Of a DNA stretch of 64,000 nucleotides, positions 51,086-61,088 are shown one piece after another. Position 1 is the first letter of the stretch; each line of letters opens with the position of its first letter. The notes under the pieces were generated by a model. The model had not been told where the DNA came from. It worked only from the letters and a program-made list of their open reading frames with translations, and ran no database searches. The translations under genes were made by a program, and so were the position numbers. Source of the stretch: Zhihengliuella alba (GTDB lineage: Bacteria; Actinomycetota; Actinomycetes; Actinomycetales; Micrococcaceae); the NCBI RefSeq assembly GCF_039538765.1, contig NZ_BAABCJ010000002.1:248001-312000 (forward strand). The letters run 5' to 3'.

Positions 51086-51919
51086 ATGTCCGCGACCGTT
51101 CCCGCCGAAGCCGCCGCCTCCTTCCGGCGCCTCTGCCGCTCCTCCCCGTGGCGCTGGGAGACCCTGCGCTTCTCGGTGGCCTGGCACGGCCCCGCCGCCG
51201 ACCCGCCGGCCGCGTCGGCGACCGGTGCCGGCCAGGCCCCGGCGGGCACCGATGGGGAGCCCGGCACGGGGCAGCGGGACGCAGCCCCGCTGGAGCGCGT
51301 GAACGCCTGGCTCCGCCGACCGGACGCCCTGCGCGTGGAGTCCGCGGAGGGACAGCTGCTGTACAGCACCACGGGCATCAACGACTCCCGCGATGCCTTC
51401 TACGTCACCGGCGCCCGGGCCTCGTGGCTCCTGCCGCCGCGGCTGGTCCAGCCGGTGTACGACGATGCCGGCCTGGTCCGCCGGCGGCCCGAGGCCCGGT
51501 ACGGCGACCCGGTCTTCGGCGACGGCCGCTGGGCCGCCATGCTCGACCCCGTGGAACTGGCCGGGAACGCGCCCGCGCCGATCGAGCTGCCGTTCTCCAG
51601 CATGGCCGAGATCCACGAGTTGCGGGAGGCGGTCCACGAGGGCCGCAGGGCCTGGGAGGCCGTGGTCAGCCCCAATGCGTCCTACCGAGCGGCGGTCGCC
51701 GAGCAGCCGCTGCTCGCACCGGGGCGCAGCCTCGTGGTGATCGACGCGGAGACCTCCGTCTGCGTCCACGTCCACCGGCTGGAGGGCCCGGACCGCGGCG
51801 CCGGCCGGACGATCCGGATCCTCGGCGTCGACGAGTACATGCTGGACGACCTGTTCGTGGAGCACGAGTCCGTCCTCACCGACGTCCGCGACCACATCCC
51901 CTGGATCGTCCGCGGGTGA
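51086..51919 (+). CDS. Conserved hypothetical protein
   Basis: A 277-residue soluble protein that I do not recognise. A basic/aromatic helix near the start (FRRLCRSSPWRWETLRF) is followed by an acidic Ala/Gly linker, then a mixed alpha/beta region with INDSRDAFYVTG, ASWLLPPRLVQPVYDD and LVVIDAETSVCVHVHRL. No signal peptide or membrane segment is seen. It may be an actinobacterial lineage protein. It stands between the divergent prepilin peptidase and the converging PhoH gene. The start follows the leaderless spacing, so ATG 51086 is preferred to GTG 51080. Confidence 0.6.
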   Translation: MSATVPAEAAASFRRLCRSSPWRWETLRFSVAWHGPAADPPAASATGAGQAPAGTDGEPGTGQRDAAPLERVNAWLRRPDALRVESAEGQLLYSTTGINDSRDAFYVTGARASWLLPPRLVQPVYDDAGLVRRRPEARYGDPVFGDGRWAAMLDPVELAGNAPAPIELPFSSMAEIHELREAVHEGRRAWEAVVSPNASYRAAVAEQPLLAPGRSLVVIDAETSVCVHVHRLEGPDRGAGRTIRILGVDEYMLDDLFVEHESVLTDVRDHIPWIVRG

Positions 51920-51945
51920 CGTTCCCCGGCCGGCGCGCCGCGGAC

Positions 51946-52021
51946 CGGCGGGGCCGGGCGCGGGCACCCCTGACCGAGCGGCCGTCCCAGGCGGCGAAGC
52001 CGGTCGGACCCGGCCCCGCCG
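51946..52021. repeat. 13-bp inverted repeat between converging genes
   Basis: CGGCGGGGCCGGG (51946-51958) and its complement (52009-52021) are 50 bp apart in the gap between the hypothetical gene and phoH. A long-loop hairpin could aid termination of both genes, but no T-run is present. Confidence 0.45.
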
Positions 52022-52037
52022 CCGAGCGATCTGTCCC

Positions 52038-53459
52038 CTAGGAGACTTGTCCCTCGAGCAGCTCGGTGACGAGGGCCGCGATCGGCGACCGCTCGGAGCG
52101 GGTCAGCGTGACGTGGCCGAAGAGCGGGTGCCCCTTGAGCGTCTCCACCACCGCGGCGACTCCGTCGTGTCGGCCGACGCGCAGGTTGTCGCGCTGGGCG
52201 ACGTCGTGCGTGAGGACGATCTTCGAGTTCTGCCCGATGCGGCTCATGACCGTGAGCAGGACGTTCTTCTCGAGGGACTGCGCCTCGTCCACGATCACGA
52301 ACGCGTCGTGCAGGGAGCGCCCGCGGATGTGGGTCAGGGGCAGGACCTCCAGCAGGCCGCGGGACATGACCTCGTCCATGACGTTCTCGCTGACGAGCGC
52401 GCCGAGCGTGTCGAACACGGCCTGGGCCCAGGGGTTCATCTTCTCCCCCTCGGAGCCGGGCAGGTAGCCCAGCTCCTGGCCGCCCACCGCGTAGAGCGGA
52501 CGGAACACCATGATCTTCCGGTGCTCCCGGCGCTCGAGGACCGCTTCGAGTCCGGCGCAGAGAGCGAGGGCCGACTTGCCGGTTCCGGCGCGGCCGCCGA
52601 GCGAGACGATGCCGACCGCGGGGTCCATGAGGAGCTCGAGGGCGAGCCGCTGCTCCGCCGAGCGCCCGTGGAGCCCGAACACGTCCCGGTCGCCGCGGAC
52701 GAGGCGGGTCAGGCCGTCCTCGCCAACCCGGCCGAGCGCCGAGCCGCGGTTGGAGTGGAGCACGAGCCCGGTGTTGGTCGGCAGCCCGGCCGCCTCGGCC
52801 ACGTGGGTCGCCTCGCCGTTGTAGAGCGCCACGATGTCCTCGTCTGCGACGTCGACGTCCGCGGTGCCGGTCCAGCCGGAGTCCGCGACGAACTCGTTGC
52901 GGTACTCGTCCGCCTGCAGCCCCATGGCGGAGGCCTTCACGCGCAGCGGGAGGTCCTTCGACACGACCGTGACGTCGCGCCCCTCGTCGGCGAAGTTCTT
53001 GGCGACCGCCAGGATGCGCGAGTCGTTGTCGGTGCCGCGGAATCCGATCGGGAGGACCTCGGTGGAGACGTGGTTCAGCTCCACGCGCAGCGAGCCGCCG
53101 CCCTCGAGGGGCAGCGGCTTGTCCAGGCCTCCGTGCTGGATCCGCAGCTCGTCCAACAGGCGGAGGGCCTGACGCGCGAAGTACCCGATCTCGCCGTCGT
53201 GCCGCTTCTTCTCGAGCTCCGCGATCACGACGATCGGAACGATCACCTCGTGCTCGGCGAAGCGCAGCACCGCCCGCGGGTCGGAGATCAGGACGGAGGT
53301 GTCCAGGACGTAGGACCTCGTCCCGACGCTCTGGCGCTCCGCTGCCGAGACCGCCTCGGCGGCGGCCGCCAGCGGTCCGTCCATGGCCTGCTCCGGTGCG
53401 TCCGCCGTCGCCGGCGAGTTCGCGGTGGTGTTGTGCACGCTCTCTACCCCTGCGCCCAT
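52038..53459 (-). CDS. PIN domain-PhoH family ATPase (PhoH2)
   Basis: A 473-residue fusion. An N-terminal PIN nuclease domain (about residues 50-190) carries the acidic residues in VLDTSVLISDP, VIAELEKKRHD, GTDNDSRILA and SKDLPLR, all intact. A C-terminal PhoH ATPase/helicase domain has Walker A GGRAGTGKSALAL near residue 290 and Walker B AFVIVDEAQSLEKN. From memory, the mycobacterial homologue PhoH2 is an RNA helicase and RNase paired with a small antitoxin PhoAT. ATG 53459 has GGGGAG five bases upstream. In the 284 bp between its start and the uppS stop I see no convincing antitoxin gene. Confidence 0.93.
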   Translation of the reverse strand: MGAGVESVHNTTANSPATADAPEQAMDGPLAAAAEAVSAAERQSVGTRSYVLDTSVLISDPRAVLRFAEHEVIVPIVVIAELEKKRHDGEIGYFARQALRLLDELRIQHGGLDKPLPLEGGGSLRVELNHVSTEVLPIGFRGTDNDSRILAVAKNFADEGRDVTVVSKDLPLRVKASAMGLQADEYRNEFVADSGWTGTADVDVADEDIVALYNGEATHVAEAAGLPTNTGLVLHSNRGSALGRVGEDGLTRLVRGDRDVFGLHGRSAEQRLALELLMDPAVGIVSLGGRAGTGKSALALCAGLEAVLERREHRKIMVFRPLYAVGGQELGYLPGSEGEKMNPWAQAVFDTLGALVSENVMDEVMSRGLLEVLPLTHIRGRSLHDAFVIVDEAQSLEKNVLLTVMSRIGQNSKIVLTHDVAQRDNLRVGRHDGVAAVVETLKGHPLFGHVTLTRSERSPIAALVTELLEGQVS

Positions 53460-53743
53460 GATGACTCCCCATCGATCGCCCGCCCGGTCGTGGTGCCCGT
53501 GGCGGGCACCGGCCGAGCGGTGTGCTTCGGATGCTCCGGCACGGCCAGGAGGCCTGTGCCGGCCTCCCCGTGAGAAGTGAGCTGGATGCGGATGATCGTG
53601 CTCTCCAGGTGGCCGTCCGGTGGGCCGGCGGGTTCGCCAGCTTGTGACCAACCTAATCCCACTGATGTAGTTCGGCTAGGCCTGGGAGGTGGTCGGCAGG
53701 TGACGAGGTCGTTAACTCCCCGCCGGCGGGCCCACCGGCCGGG

Positions 53744-54517
53744 TCAGGAGCCGAAGCGCCGCTGCCGGCGGGCGTAGTCGCGCAGCGCGCGCAGGAAGTC
53801 GACCTTGCGGAAGTCCGGCCAGAGCGCCTCGCAGAAGTAGAACTCGCTGTAGGCGCTCTGCCAGGTCATGAAGCCGGAGAGCCGCTGCTCCCCCGAGGTG
53901 CGGATGACCAGATCGGGGTCCGGCTGGCCGCGCGTGTACAGGAAGCGCGAGATGTCGTCGATCTCCAGCTCGTCGGCGACCTCCTCGATCGATCGGCCGG
54001 CGGCGGCCTCCGTGCGCAGGTGCTCCCGGATCGCGTCGACGATCTCGCGGCGACCGCCGTAGCCGACCGCCATGTTCACCACCAGCCCGCCGCAGCCGCG
54101 TGTCCGCTCGGCCAGGCCGGTGAGCTTGGTCGAGAGGTACTCCGGCAGCAGCTCGAGGGCGCCGACCGGGTGGATGCGCCGCGTCGGGTTCTCCGCGAGC
54201 CGGTCCAGCAGGTTCGCGATGATGCCCATCAGCTGCGAGAGCTCCTCGGCGGAGCGGTTCATGTTGTCCGTGGAGAGCATGTAGAGCGTCACGGCACGGA
54301 TGCCGAAGTCCTCGCACCAGTCCAGGAACTGCAGGATGTTGTCCGCCCCGGCCTGGTGGCCGTGGGACGTGGGCGCGCCGGCCAGTTTGGCCCAGCGCCG
54401 GTTCCCGTCCACCATCATGCCGATGTGCTGGGGCAGCTTGTCCGGCGGGAGCTCGTTGACCAGGAAGCGGCCCAGCCGACGCTCGTAGAAGCGGTAGACG
54501 ACCCTGGGCAGCTTCAC
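53744..54517 (-). CDS. uppS: Isoprenyl transferase (decaprenyl/undecaprenyl diphosphate synthase)
   Basis: A cis-prenyltransferase that makes the lipid carrier for peptidoglycan and other wall glycans. The 257-residue protein has the signature GMMVDGNRRWA with Asp37 for Mg binding, HGHQAGADN, NRSAEEL, YGGRREI and the C-terminal TSGEQRLSGFM. AAGGAG seven bases before GTG 54517 fixes the start. Chain length cannot be set by sequence. It lies opposite to TrhA, a pairing conserved in mycobacteria. Confidence 0.95.
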   Translation of the reverse strand: MKLPRVVYRFYERRLGRFLVNELPPDKLPQHIGMMVDGNRRWAKLAGAPTSHGHQAGADNILQFLDWCEDFGIRAVTLYMLSTDNMNRSAEELSQLMGIIANLLDRLAENPTRRIHPVGALELLPEYLSTKLTGLAERTRGCGGLVVNMAVGYGGRREIVDAIREHLRTEAAAGRSIEEVADELEIDDISRFLYTRGQPDPDLVIRTSGEQRLSGFMTWQSAYSEFYFCEALWPDFRKVDFLRALRDYARRQRRFGS

Positions 54518-54653
54518 CTCGGTCTCCTTTCCCTGGGCGCAAGTCTCGTCTTACGCTACCGCTTGTTGGACGCCCCGGCGGGCGCGCCGCCGCCGGGTGC
54601 CACCGAGAGGCGCGGCACAGCCGCGACGGGGAGGCTGCGGCCCGCCGGTCCGT

Positions 54654-54659
54654 TAGGGT
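54654..54659 (+). promoter_or_regulatory. -10 box of the hemolysin III gene (leaderless)
   Basis: TAGGGT is exactly six bases before ATG 54666. Confidence 0.6.
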
Positions 54660-54665
54660 TGCCCC

Positions 54666-55373
54666 ATGCACAACAGGACCGATGGCGCGGGCGCGCGTCC
54701 GCCCGGCTCCGTCCCGGACGCCGGGCTCCTCGACACCACCGAGTTCAAGCCCCGGCTGCGGGGCTGGATCCACGCCGCCATGGTGCCGCTGGTCCTGGCC
54801 GCGGGGATCGTGCTGATCGTCCTGGCGCCGGGCCAGGTCGGCAAGGCCACCACCGCCGTCTACGCACTCACGGGCGTGCTGCTGTTCACCGTGTCGGCCG
54901 TCTACCACCTCGGCCGTTGGTCGCCGCCGGTCCGGCGCGTGCTCAAGCGGCTGGACCACACCAACATCATGCTGGTCATCGCGGGCAGCTACACACCGTT
55001 GTCGGCGTTCCTGCTCCCGGAGCCCAAAGCCGCCCTGCTCCTCACGGGCGTCTGGGTCGGCGCCCTCCTGGGGGTGGCCTTCCGGGTCTTCTGGACGGAT
55101 GCGCCGCGCTGGCTCTACGTGCCGGTCTACATCCTGCTGGGCCTCGCCGCGCTGATCTTCATCGGCGACTTCTTCGCGGCCAGTCCCGCGGCCGCCGTCC
55201 TGGTCTGCGTCGGCGGCGCGGCCTACATCGTCGGAGCCGTGTTCTACGCCCTCAAGCGCCCCAACCTGCACCCGGACTGGTTCGGCTTCCACGAGCTCTT
55301 CCACGCCTTCACGGTGGTCGGCTTCGCCTGTCACTACGTGGCGATCGCGATCGCCGTCCTCGGCTCCCGCTGA
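54666..55373 (+). CDS. Hemolysin III / TrhA family membrane protein
   Basis: A 235-residue PAQR-fold membrane protein with seven hydrophobic segments. LFTVSAVYHLGRW, LKRLDHTNIMLVIAGSYTPL (conserved His and Asp) and the C-terminal HELFHAFTVVGFACHYVAI are the family metal-site residues. TrhA is linked to membrane fatty-acid homeostasis. It is divergent from uppS and converges on the DUF255 gene. Short repeats overlap its stop codon. No haemolytic role is implied by the name. Confidence 0.92.
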   Translation: MHNRTDGAGARPPGSVPDAGLLDTTEFKPRLRGWIHAAMVPLVLAAGIVLIVLAPGQVGKATTAVYALTGVLLFTVSAVYHLGRWSPPVRRVLKRLDHTNIMLVIAGSYTPLSAFLLPEPKAALLLTGVWVGALLGVAFRVFWTDAPRWLYVPVYILLGLAALIFIGDFFAASPAAAVLVCVGGAAYIVGAVFYALKRPNLHPDWFGFHELFHAFTVVGFACHYVAIAIAVLGSR

Positions 55374-55426
55374 CCGGCTGACCCGCGGTCCGGCGGTCCG
55401 GCGGTCCGGCGGTCCGGCGGTCCGGC
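55369..55426. repeat. Tandem 8-bp repeats at and after the TrhA stop codon
   Basis: GCTGACCG then GCTGACCC (55369-55384) span the stop TGA (55371-55373). Five perfect copies of GGTCCGGC follow at 55387-55426, in the gap between converging genes. Confidence 0.85.
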
Positions 55427-55481
55427 GCCCCGACGACTCGGCGATCCAACGGTCCGGCGCATGTCCCGCCGGCGGCCCCGC

Positions 55482-57743
<2,262 letters not shown>

Positions 57744-57832
57744 GCAAGGCATGCTCTCACGCGTGCGGCGTGGCGTCAGGGGGTCCGGCGGGATGCTCAG
57801 GATGCTCCCACGCCGGGCGGGTCAGGCGGCCG

Positions 57833-58177
57833 TCAGCGGCGGGAATCGTCCCCGCCGTCGCCCGGGCCGCCCGCGTCAGGGGCATCGCTGTCCGCGGCCT
57901 CCCTGCCGGCGGGGTCCGGCTCCGGGGCGTCGTCGTCGCCGGTCTCGTACTGCTTGCCCCGCTCGACGAGCTCGCGCTGGCGGTCCTCGGTCTCGGCGGT
58001 GTAGCGGACGCGCCGGATGCGGCGGACCATGTCCCGGATGAGGAAGATCGCGGCGATGACCATCAGGGCCGTGGCGACGAAGCCCGCGAATCCGGGGCCG
58101 ACCTCGCGGGCGGCGTCCCCGGTCGGCGCGTCCATCAGGGACGGGTCCGCTGCGGCGAGGGCCATCATGAAGTTCAC
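57833..58177 (-). CDS. Small membrane protein, Rv1083-like
   Basis: A 114-residue protein with one hydrophobic segment (FAGFVATALMVIAAIFLIRDM, residues about 30-50; quoted here as VATALMVIAAIFLIRDM) and an acidic Gly/Asp tail. RRIRRVRYTAETEDRQRELV follows the helix, giving a basic cytoplasmic stop. It lies between mca/DUF1801 and the DUF255 gene, where actinobacteria typically have such a small membrane gene. GTG 58177 is the only start that includes the MALAAADPS extracytoplasmic start; ATG 58168 is possible. The function is unknown. Confidence 0.7.
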   Translation of the reverse strand: MNFMMALAAADPSLMDAPTGDAAREVGPGFAGFVATALMVIAAIFLIRDMVRRIRRVRYTAETEDRQRELVERGKQYETGDDDAPEPDPAGREAADSDAPDAGGPGDGGDDSRR

Positions 58178-58344
58178 GGGTGCTCACACTTTCTCGGTAT
58201 GTCGGTGCCCGTCCTGCGGACGCGCGGAACCACGGGCTGCGGAAGGGTTCCCGGATATTCTACCCGGGAATTTCTACCGGGCGTCGAACACGCGGGCTGT
58301 CCCGGTCCCCTCGACGTGCGGCGGATGCTGCGTGAGAATCGAGC

Positions 58345-58716
58345 ATGGCGAAGATCCAGAGCGTGGACGAGTACCTCGCCGGGTTCGAGGGGGCGGCGGC
58401 CGAGCGGATGGCGGGGCTGCGGGCCCTGAGCCGGGCGACGGCTCCGGACGCCGCGGAGGAGATCCGCTGGAACCAGCCCGCGTACATCCACCCGAGCGGC
58501 ACCATCCTCTTCACGTTCTCCGGCCACAGGGCCCACGCGAACATGGTGTTCACCCCGAGCACGCTCGAGGCTTTCCGGCCCGAGCTGACGGGCCGCAGGA
58601 CCGGCAAGGGATCCGTCCAGCTCCCCTACGCGGAGCCCCTGCCGGCCGAGCTGCTCGAGCGCATGATCCGCCACCGCGTCGCGGAGCACGAGGACGACGG
58701 GGTCCTCTGGATGTAG
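58345..58716 (+). CDS. DUF1801 family protein
   Basis: A 123-residue protein: residues 1-110 match the DUF1801 fold (SVDEYLAGFEGAAAERMAGL, then IRWNQPAYIHP, then GKGSVQLPYAEPLP). GAGAAT lies five bases before the ATG, near the leaderless pattern. It is a stand-alone gene converging on mca; a 19-bp tandem duplication spans its stop. The family has no established activity. Confidence 0.85.
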   Translation: MAKIQSVDEYLAGFEGAAAERMAGLRALSRATAPDAAEEIRWNQPAYIHPSGTILFTFSGHRAHANMVFTPSTLEAFRPELTGRRTGKGSVQLPYAEPLPAELLERMIRHRVAEHEDDGVLWM

Positions 58717-58741
58717 CCGGCCCCTCTGGATGTAGCCGGCC
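58704..58741 (+). repeat. 19-bp perfect tandem duplication across the DUF1801 stop codon
   Basis: CCTCTGGATGTAGCCGGCC occurs twice head to tail. The stop codon TAG (58714-58716) is in the first copy. The period is not a multiple of three. Confidence 0.9.
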
Positions 58742-58746
58742 GAGGC

Positions 58747-59676
58747 TCAGCGGAGCCCGGCGAAGAGGTCAGTCTCCGGCTGCTCCGGATCCAGCGTGTA
58801 GTCCTCCACCCGTGTCCGCGCCAGCGTGAAGTCCTCCCAGGGGTAGGCGCTGGTGGCCACCTCGCCGGGCACGGCGAAGAAGAAGCCCTCCGGGTCGATC
58901 TGGGTCCGGTGGGCGCGCAGGGCGTTGTCGCGCACCGCGAAGAAGTCCGAGCTGTAGATGCGCGTCGTCGTCGGATGGTTCTTCACCCAGGTGAACATCT
59001 GGTGGTCCGAGTTCTCCCGCAGGAACGCCACGCGCTCCGCGTACGGGGACTCGAGACCGGCGCTCTCCATCGCCTCGTGCAGGCCGATGAACTTCTCGGG
59101 CGAGAACCCGCGGTCGTAGTAGACCTTCGAGACCGTCCACGGCTCGCCCAGCTCCGGCCGGTACTCCGGGTCCGCTGCGGCGTCGAACGCGAACATGGAG
59201 ACGCTGTGGGTGTGGATGTGGTCCGGGTGCGGGTATCCGCCGTTCTCGTCGTAGGTGGTCATCACCTGCGGCTTGAACTCGCGGATCACCTTGACCAGCG
59301 GCGCGGCGGCGCGCTCGACGGGCTGCAGCGCGAAGCACCCGGCCGGCAGCGGCGGCAGGGGGTCGCCCTCGGGCAGCCCGGAGTCGACGTAGCCGAGCCA
59401 GCGGTGCTCGATCCCGATCGCCGCGGCCGCCTCGGCCATCTCGATGCGGCGGACTCCGCCGAGATCGCGGTGGGCGTGGGCGAGCTCCCCGACGGCGGCG
59501 TTGAGGATGTCCCCGCGCTCGCCGCCGGTGCAGGTGGCCACCATGACACGGGCTCCCGCCGCCACGTAGGCGGCCATGGTCGCCGCGCCCTTGCTGGACT
59601 CGTCGTCCGGGTGGGCATGGACGGCGAGCAGGCGCAGGCCTTCAGAGCTGGGTACGGGGGTACGGATTGCTTCCAC
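58747..59676 (-). CDS. mca: Mycothiol S-conjugate amidase
   Basis: A zinc deacetylase-type enzyme of the LmbE/MshB family that cleaves mycothiol S-conjugates so toxic adducts can be exported as mercapturates. The 309-residue protein has AVHAHPDDESSKGA (His22, Asp25 zinc ligands), CTGGERGD and HPDHIHTHSVSM. Its presence tells that the organism makes mycothiol. GTG 59676 is the only suitable start; GGGAG is 11 bases upstream. It is divergent from the DUF4307 gene, as in mycobacteria. Confidence 0.94.
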   Translation of the reverse strand: MEAIRTPVPSSEGLRLLAVHAHPDDESSKGAATMAAYVAAGARVMVATCTGGERGDILNAAVGELAHAHRDLGGVRRIEMAEAAAAIGIEHRWLGYVDSGLPEGDPLPPLPAGCFALQPVERAAAPLVKVIREFKPQVMTTYDENGGYPHPDHIHTHSVSMFAFDAAADPEYRPELGEPWTVSKVYYDRGFSPEKFIGLHEAMESAGLESPYAERVAFLRENSDHQMFTWVKNHPTTTRIYSSDFFAVRDNALRAHRTQIDPEGFFFAVPGEVATSAYPWEDFTLARTRVEDYTLDPEQPETDLFAGLR

Positions 59677-59797
59677 GCGTGTGCGTCTCCCTGTGAGGAT
59701 CGTGTCGGGGCCCCGCGGTGCTCGGGGCCGGGTCGTTGCGGACCGTCGACGGGATCCTGCCACGATCCCGGCGGACGCGCCCGCACCAAGGACAACG

Positions 59798-59803
59798 TAA
59801 ACT
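59798..59803 (+). promoter_or_regulatory. -10 box of the DUF4307 gene (leaderless)
   Basis: TAAACT is seven bases before ATG 59811. Confidence 0.5.
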
Positions 59804-59810
59804 GGTGCCG

Positions 59811-60278
59811 ATGACTTCCCAGCCCCAGCCGCCGTCGAATCCGGCCGTTCCGGCGACCGGTGCCGATGCGAGCGAGCCCGCACCCAGCCTAGCCAATCGC
59901 TACGGCGCCCCCAAGCGTCGACTGGCCCCGCGCACCAAGCGGTGGGGCCTCGTCGGGGCGCTGGCCGTCGCCGTCGGACTCGCCGGCTGGGTGGCCGTCG
60001 CGAACTCCGCGGACGTCACGTTCAAGGACCTCTCCTTCTCGATCGACTCGGCCACCAGCGCCACGGTGACCTTCGACGTCCAGAAGGATCCGGCCGACAC
60101 GGCGCAGTGCGCCGTCCAGGTGATGGACGAGACGTACGCCGTCATCGGCTGGGAGACGGTCCGCATCGGCCCCGCCGAGGACGGCGTGCGCAGCACCCGG
60201 CACACCACGGAGGTCCGCACCGAGTACGAGGGCGTCTCCGCCAGCGTCAACGACTGCTGGATCGTCGCCGAGAGCTGA
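59811..60278 (+). CDS. DUF4307 family membrane protein
   Basis: A 155-residue protein with a disordered N-terminus, one membrane segment (WGLVGALAVAVGLAGWVAVA, about residues 45-64) and an extracytoplasmic beta domain with SFSIDSATSATVTFDVQKDP and the Cys pair AQCAVQV/VNDCWIV that may form a disulfide. DUF4307 genes lie between mca and greA in actinobacteria, as here. The function is unknown. Confidence 0.88.
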   Translation: MTSQPQPPSNPAVPATGADASEPAPSLANRYGAPKRRLAPRTKRWGLVGALAVAVGLAGWVAVANSADVTFKDLSFSIDSATSATVTFDVQKDPADTAQCAVQVMDETYAVIGWETVRIGPAEDGVRSTRHTTEVRTEYEGVSASVNDCWIVAES

Positions 60279-60510
60279 ACCGCTCCGCCGGCGGCCGCGC
60301 CGGGGCGCGACACCGCCGGGCCCCGCGGGAGCCCGGCATCCCGTGCTGACGCCATTCCTGACGTACGGTATTCGTGTTCGGCGGAGCGCCGCGCCGGCCT
60401 GGGCCGTGACGCGGTGCTCCGCGTCACTTTGGTGTCCGGCCGTCGATGGCTAAGATACTTCGAATGACTCACGGTTATTCCCGTGACTCGATGACTTAAA
60501 GGAGAAGGAC

Positions 60511-61002
60511 GTGTCTACGAACAACGAAGCCACCGTGTGGCTGACCAAAGAGGCGTTCGACCGCCTCACCGCCGAGCTCGAGCACCTGCAGGGCCCGGGC
60601 CGACAGGAGATCGTGGACCGCATCGAGCAGGCTCGTTCCGAGGGCGACCTCAAGGAGAACGGCGGCTACCACGCCGCCCGCGAAGAGCAGTCCAAGGCCG
60701 AGGGCCGGATCGCCTACCTGAAGGACCTGCTGCAGAAGGCGCACGTCGGCGAGGCCCCCGCCAACGACGGCATCGTCGAGCCGGGCATGCTGGTCGAGGC
60801 CGTCATCGCCGGGGACAAGACGACCTTCCTGTTCGGCAGCCGCGAGGTCGCCGGGGACTCCGGGCTCGAGGTCTACTCCGAGCGCTCCCCGATCGGCGCC
60901 GCCGTGCACGGCAAGAAGGTCGGCGACAAGCTCTCCTACACGGCCCCGAACGGCCGCGACATCACGGTGGAGATCGTCGCCGCGGAACCGTTCTCCGGCT
61001 AA
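60511..61002 (+). CDS. greA: Transcription elongation factor GreA
   Basis: Stimulates cleavage of backtracked RNA by RNA polymerase. The 163-residue product has the N-terminal coiled coil (DRIEQARSEGDLKENGGYHA with the acidic tip pair) and a C-terminal domain with LLVE-type segment AGDSGLEVYSERSPIGAAV. GTG 60511 has AAAGGAGAAGG just before it. TAAGAT at 60451-60456 is a possible -10 box; a 6-bp hairpin (60469-60486) sits in the leader. It ends at a strong bidirectional terminator. Confidence 0.96.
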   Translation: MSTNNEATVWLTKEAFDRLTAELEHLQGPGRQEIVDRIEQARSEGDLKENGGYHAAREEQSKAEGRIAYLKDLLQKAHVGEAPANDGIVEPGMLVEAVIAGDKTTFLFGSREVAGDSGLEVYSERSPIGAAVHGKKVGDKLSYTAPNGRDITVEIVAAEPFSG

Positions 61003-61022
61003 CACGGAGCACTTCCCAGCAC

Positions 61023-61070
61023 GACGACGGCGGGGCGGCCACCTATCCAGGTGGCCGCCCCGCCGTCGTC
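61023..61070. terminator. Perfect 22-bp stem terminator between greA and ilvA
   Basis: A 22-bp perfectly paired stem with a 4-nt ATCC loop lies between the converging greA and ilvA genes. It can act in both directions. No T-run is present on either side. Confidence 0.85.
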
Positions 61071-61088
61071 TGTACCGCCCCGAGGACG

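Noticed and set aside
53444..53662. A 72-residue minus-strand frame upstream of phoH as an antitoxin
   Set aside because: It overlaps the phoH start, lacks a ribosome-binding site and has no conserved look.
55387..55426. A CRISPR-like array from the GGTCCGGC repeats
   Set aside because: The unit is 8 bp with no spacers; it is a simple tandem repeat. No cas gene exists in the window.
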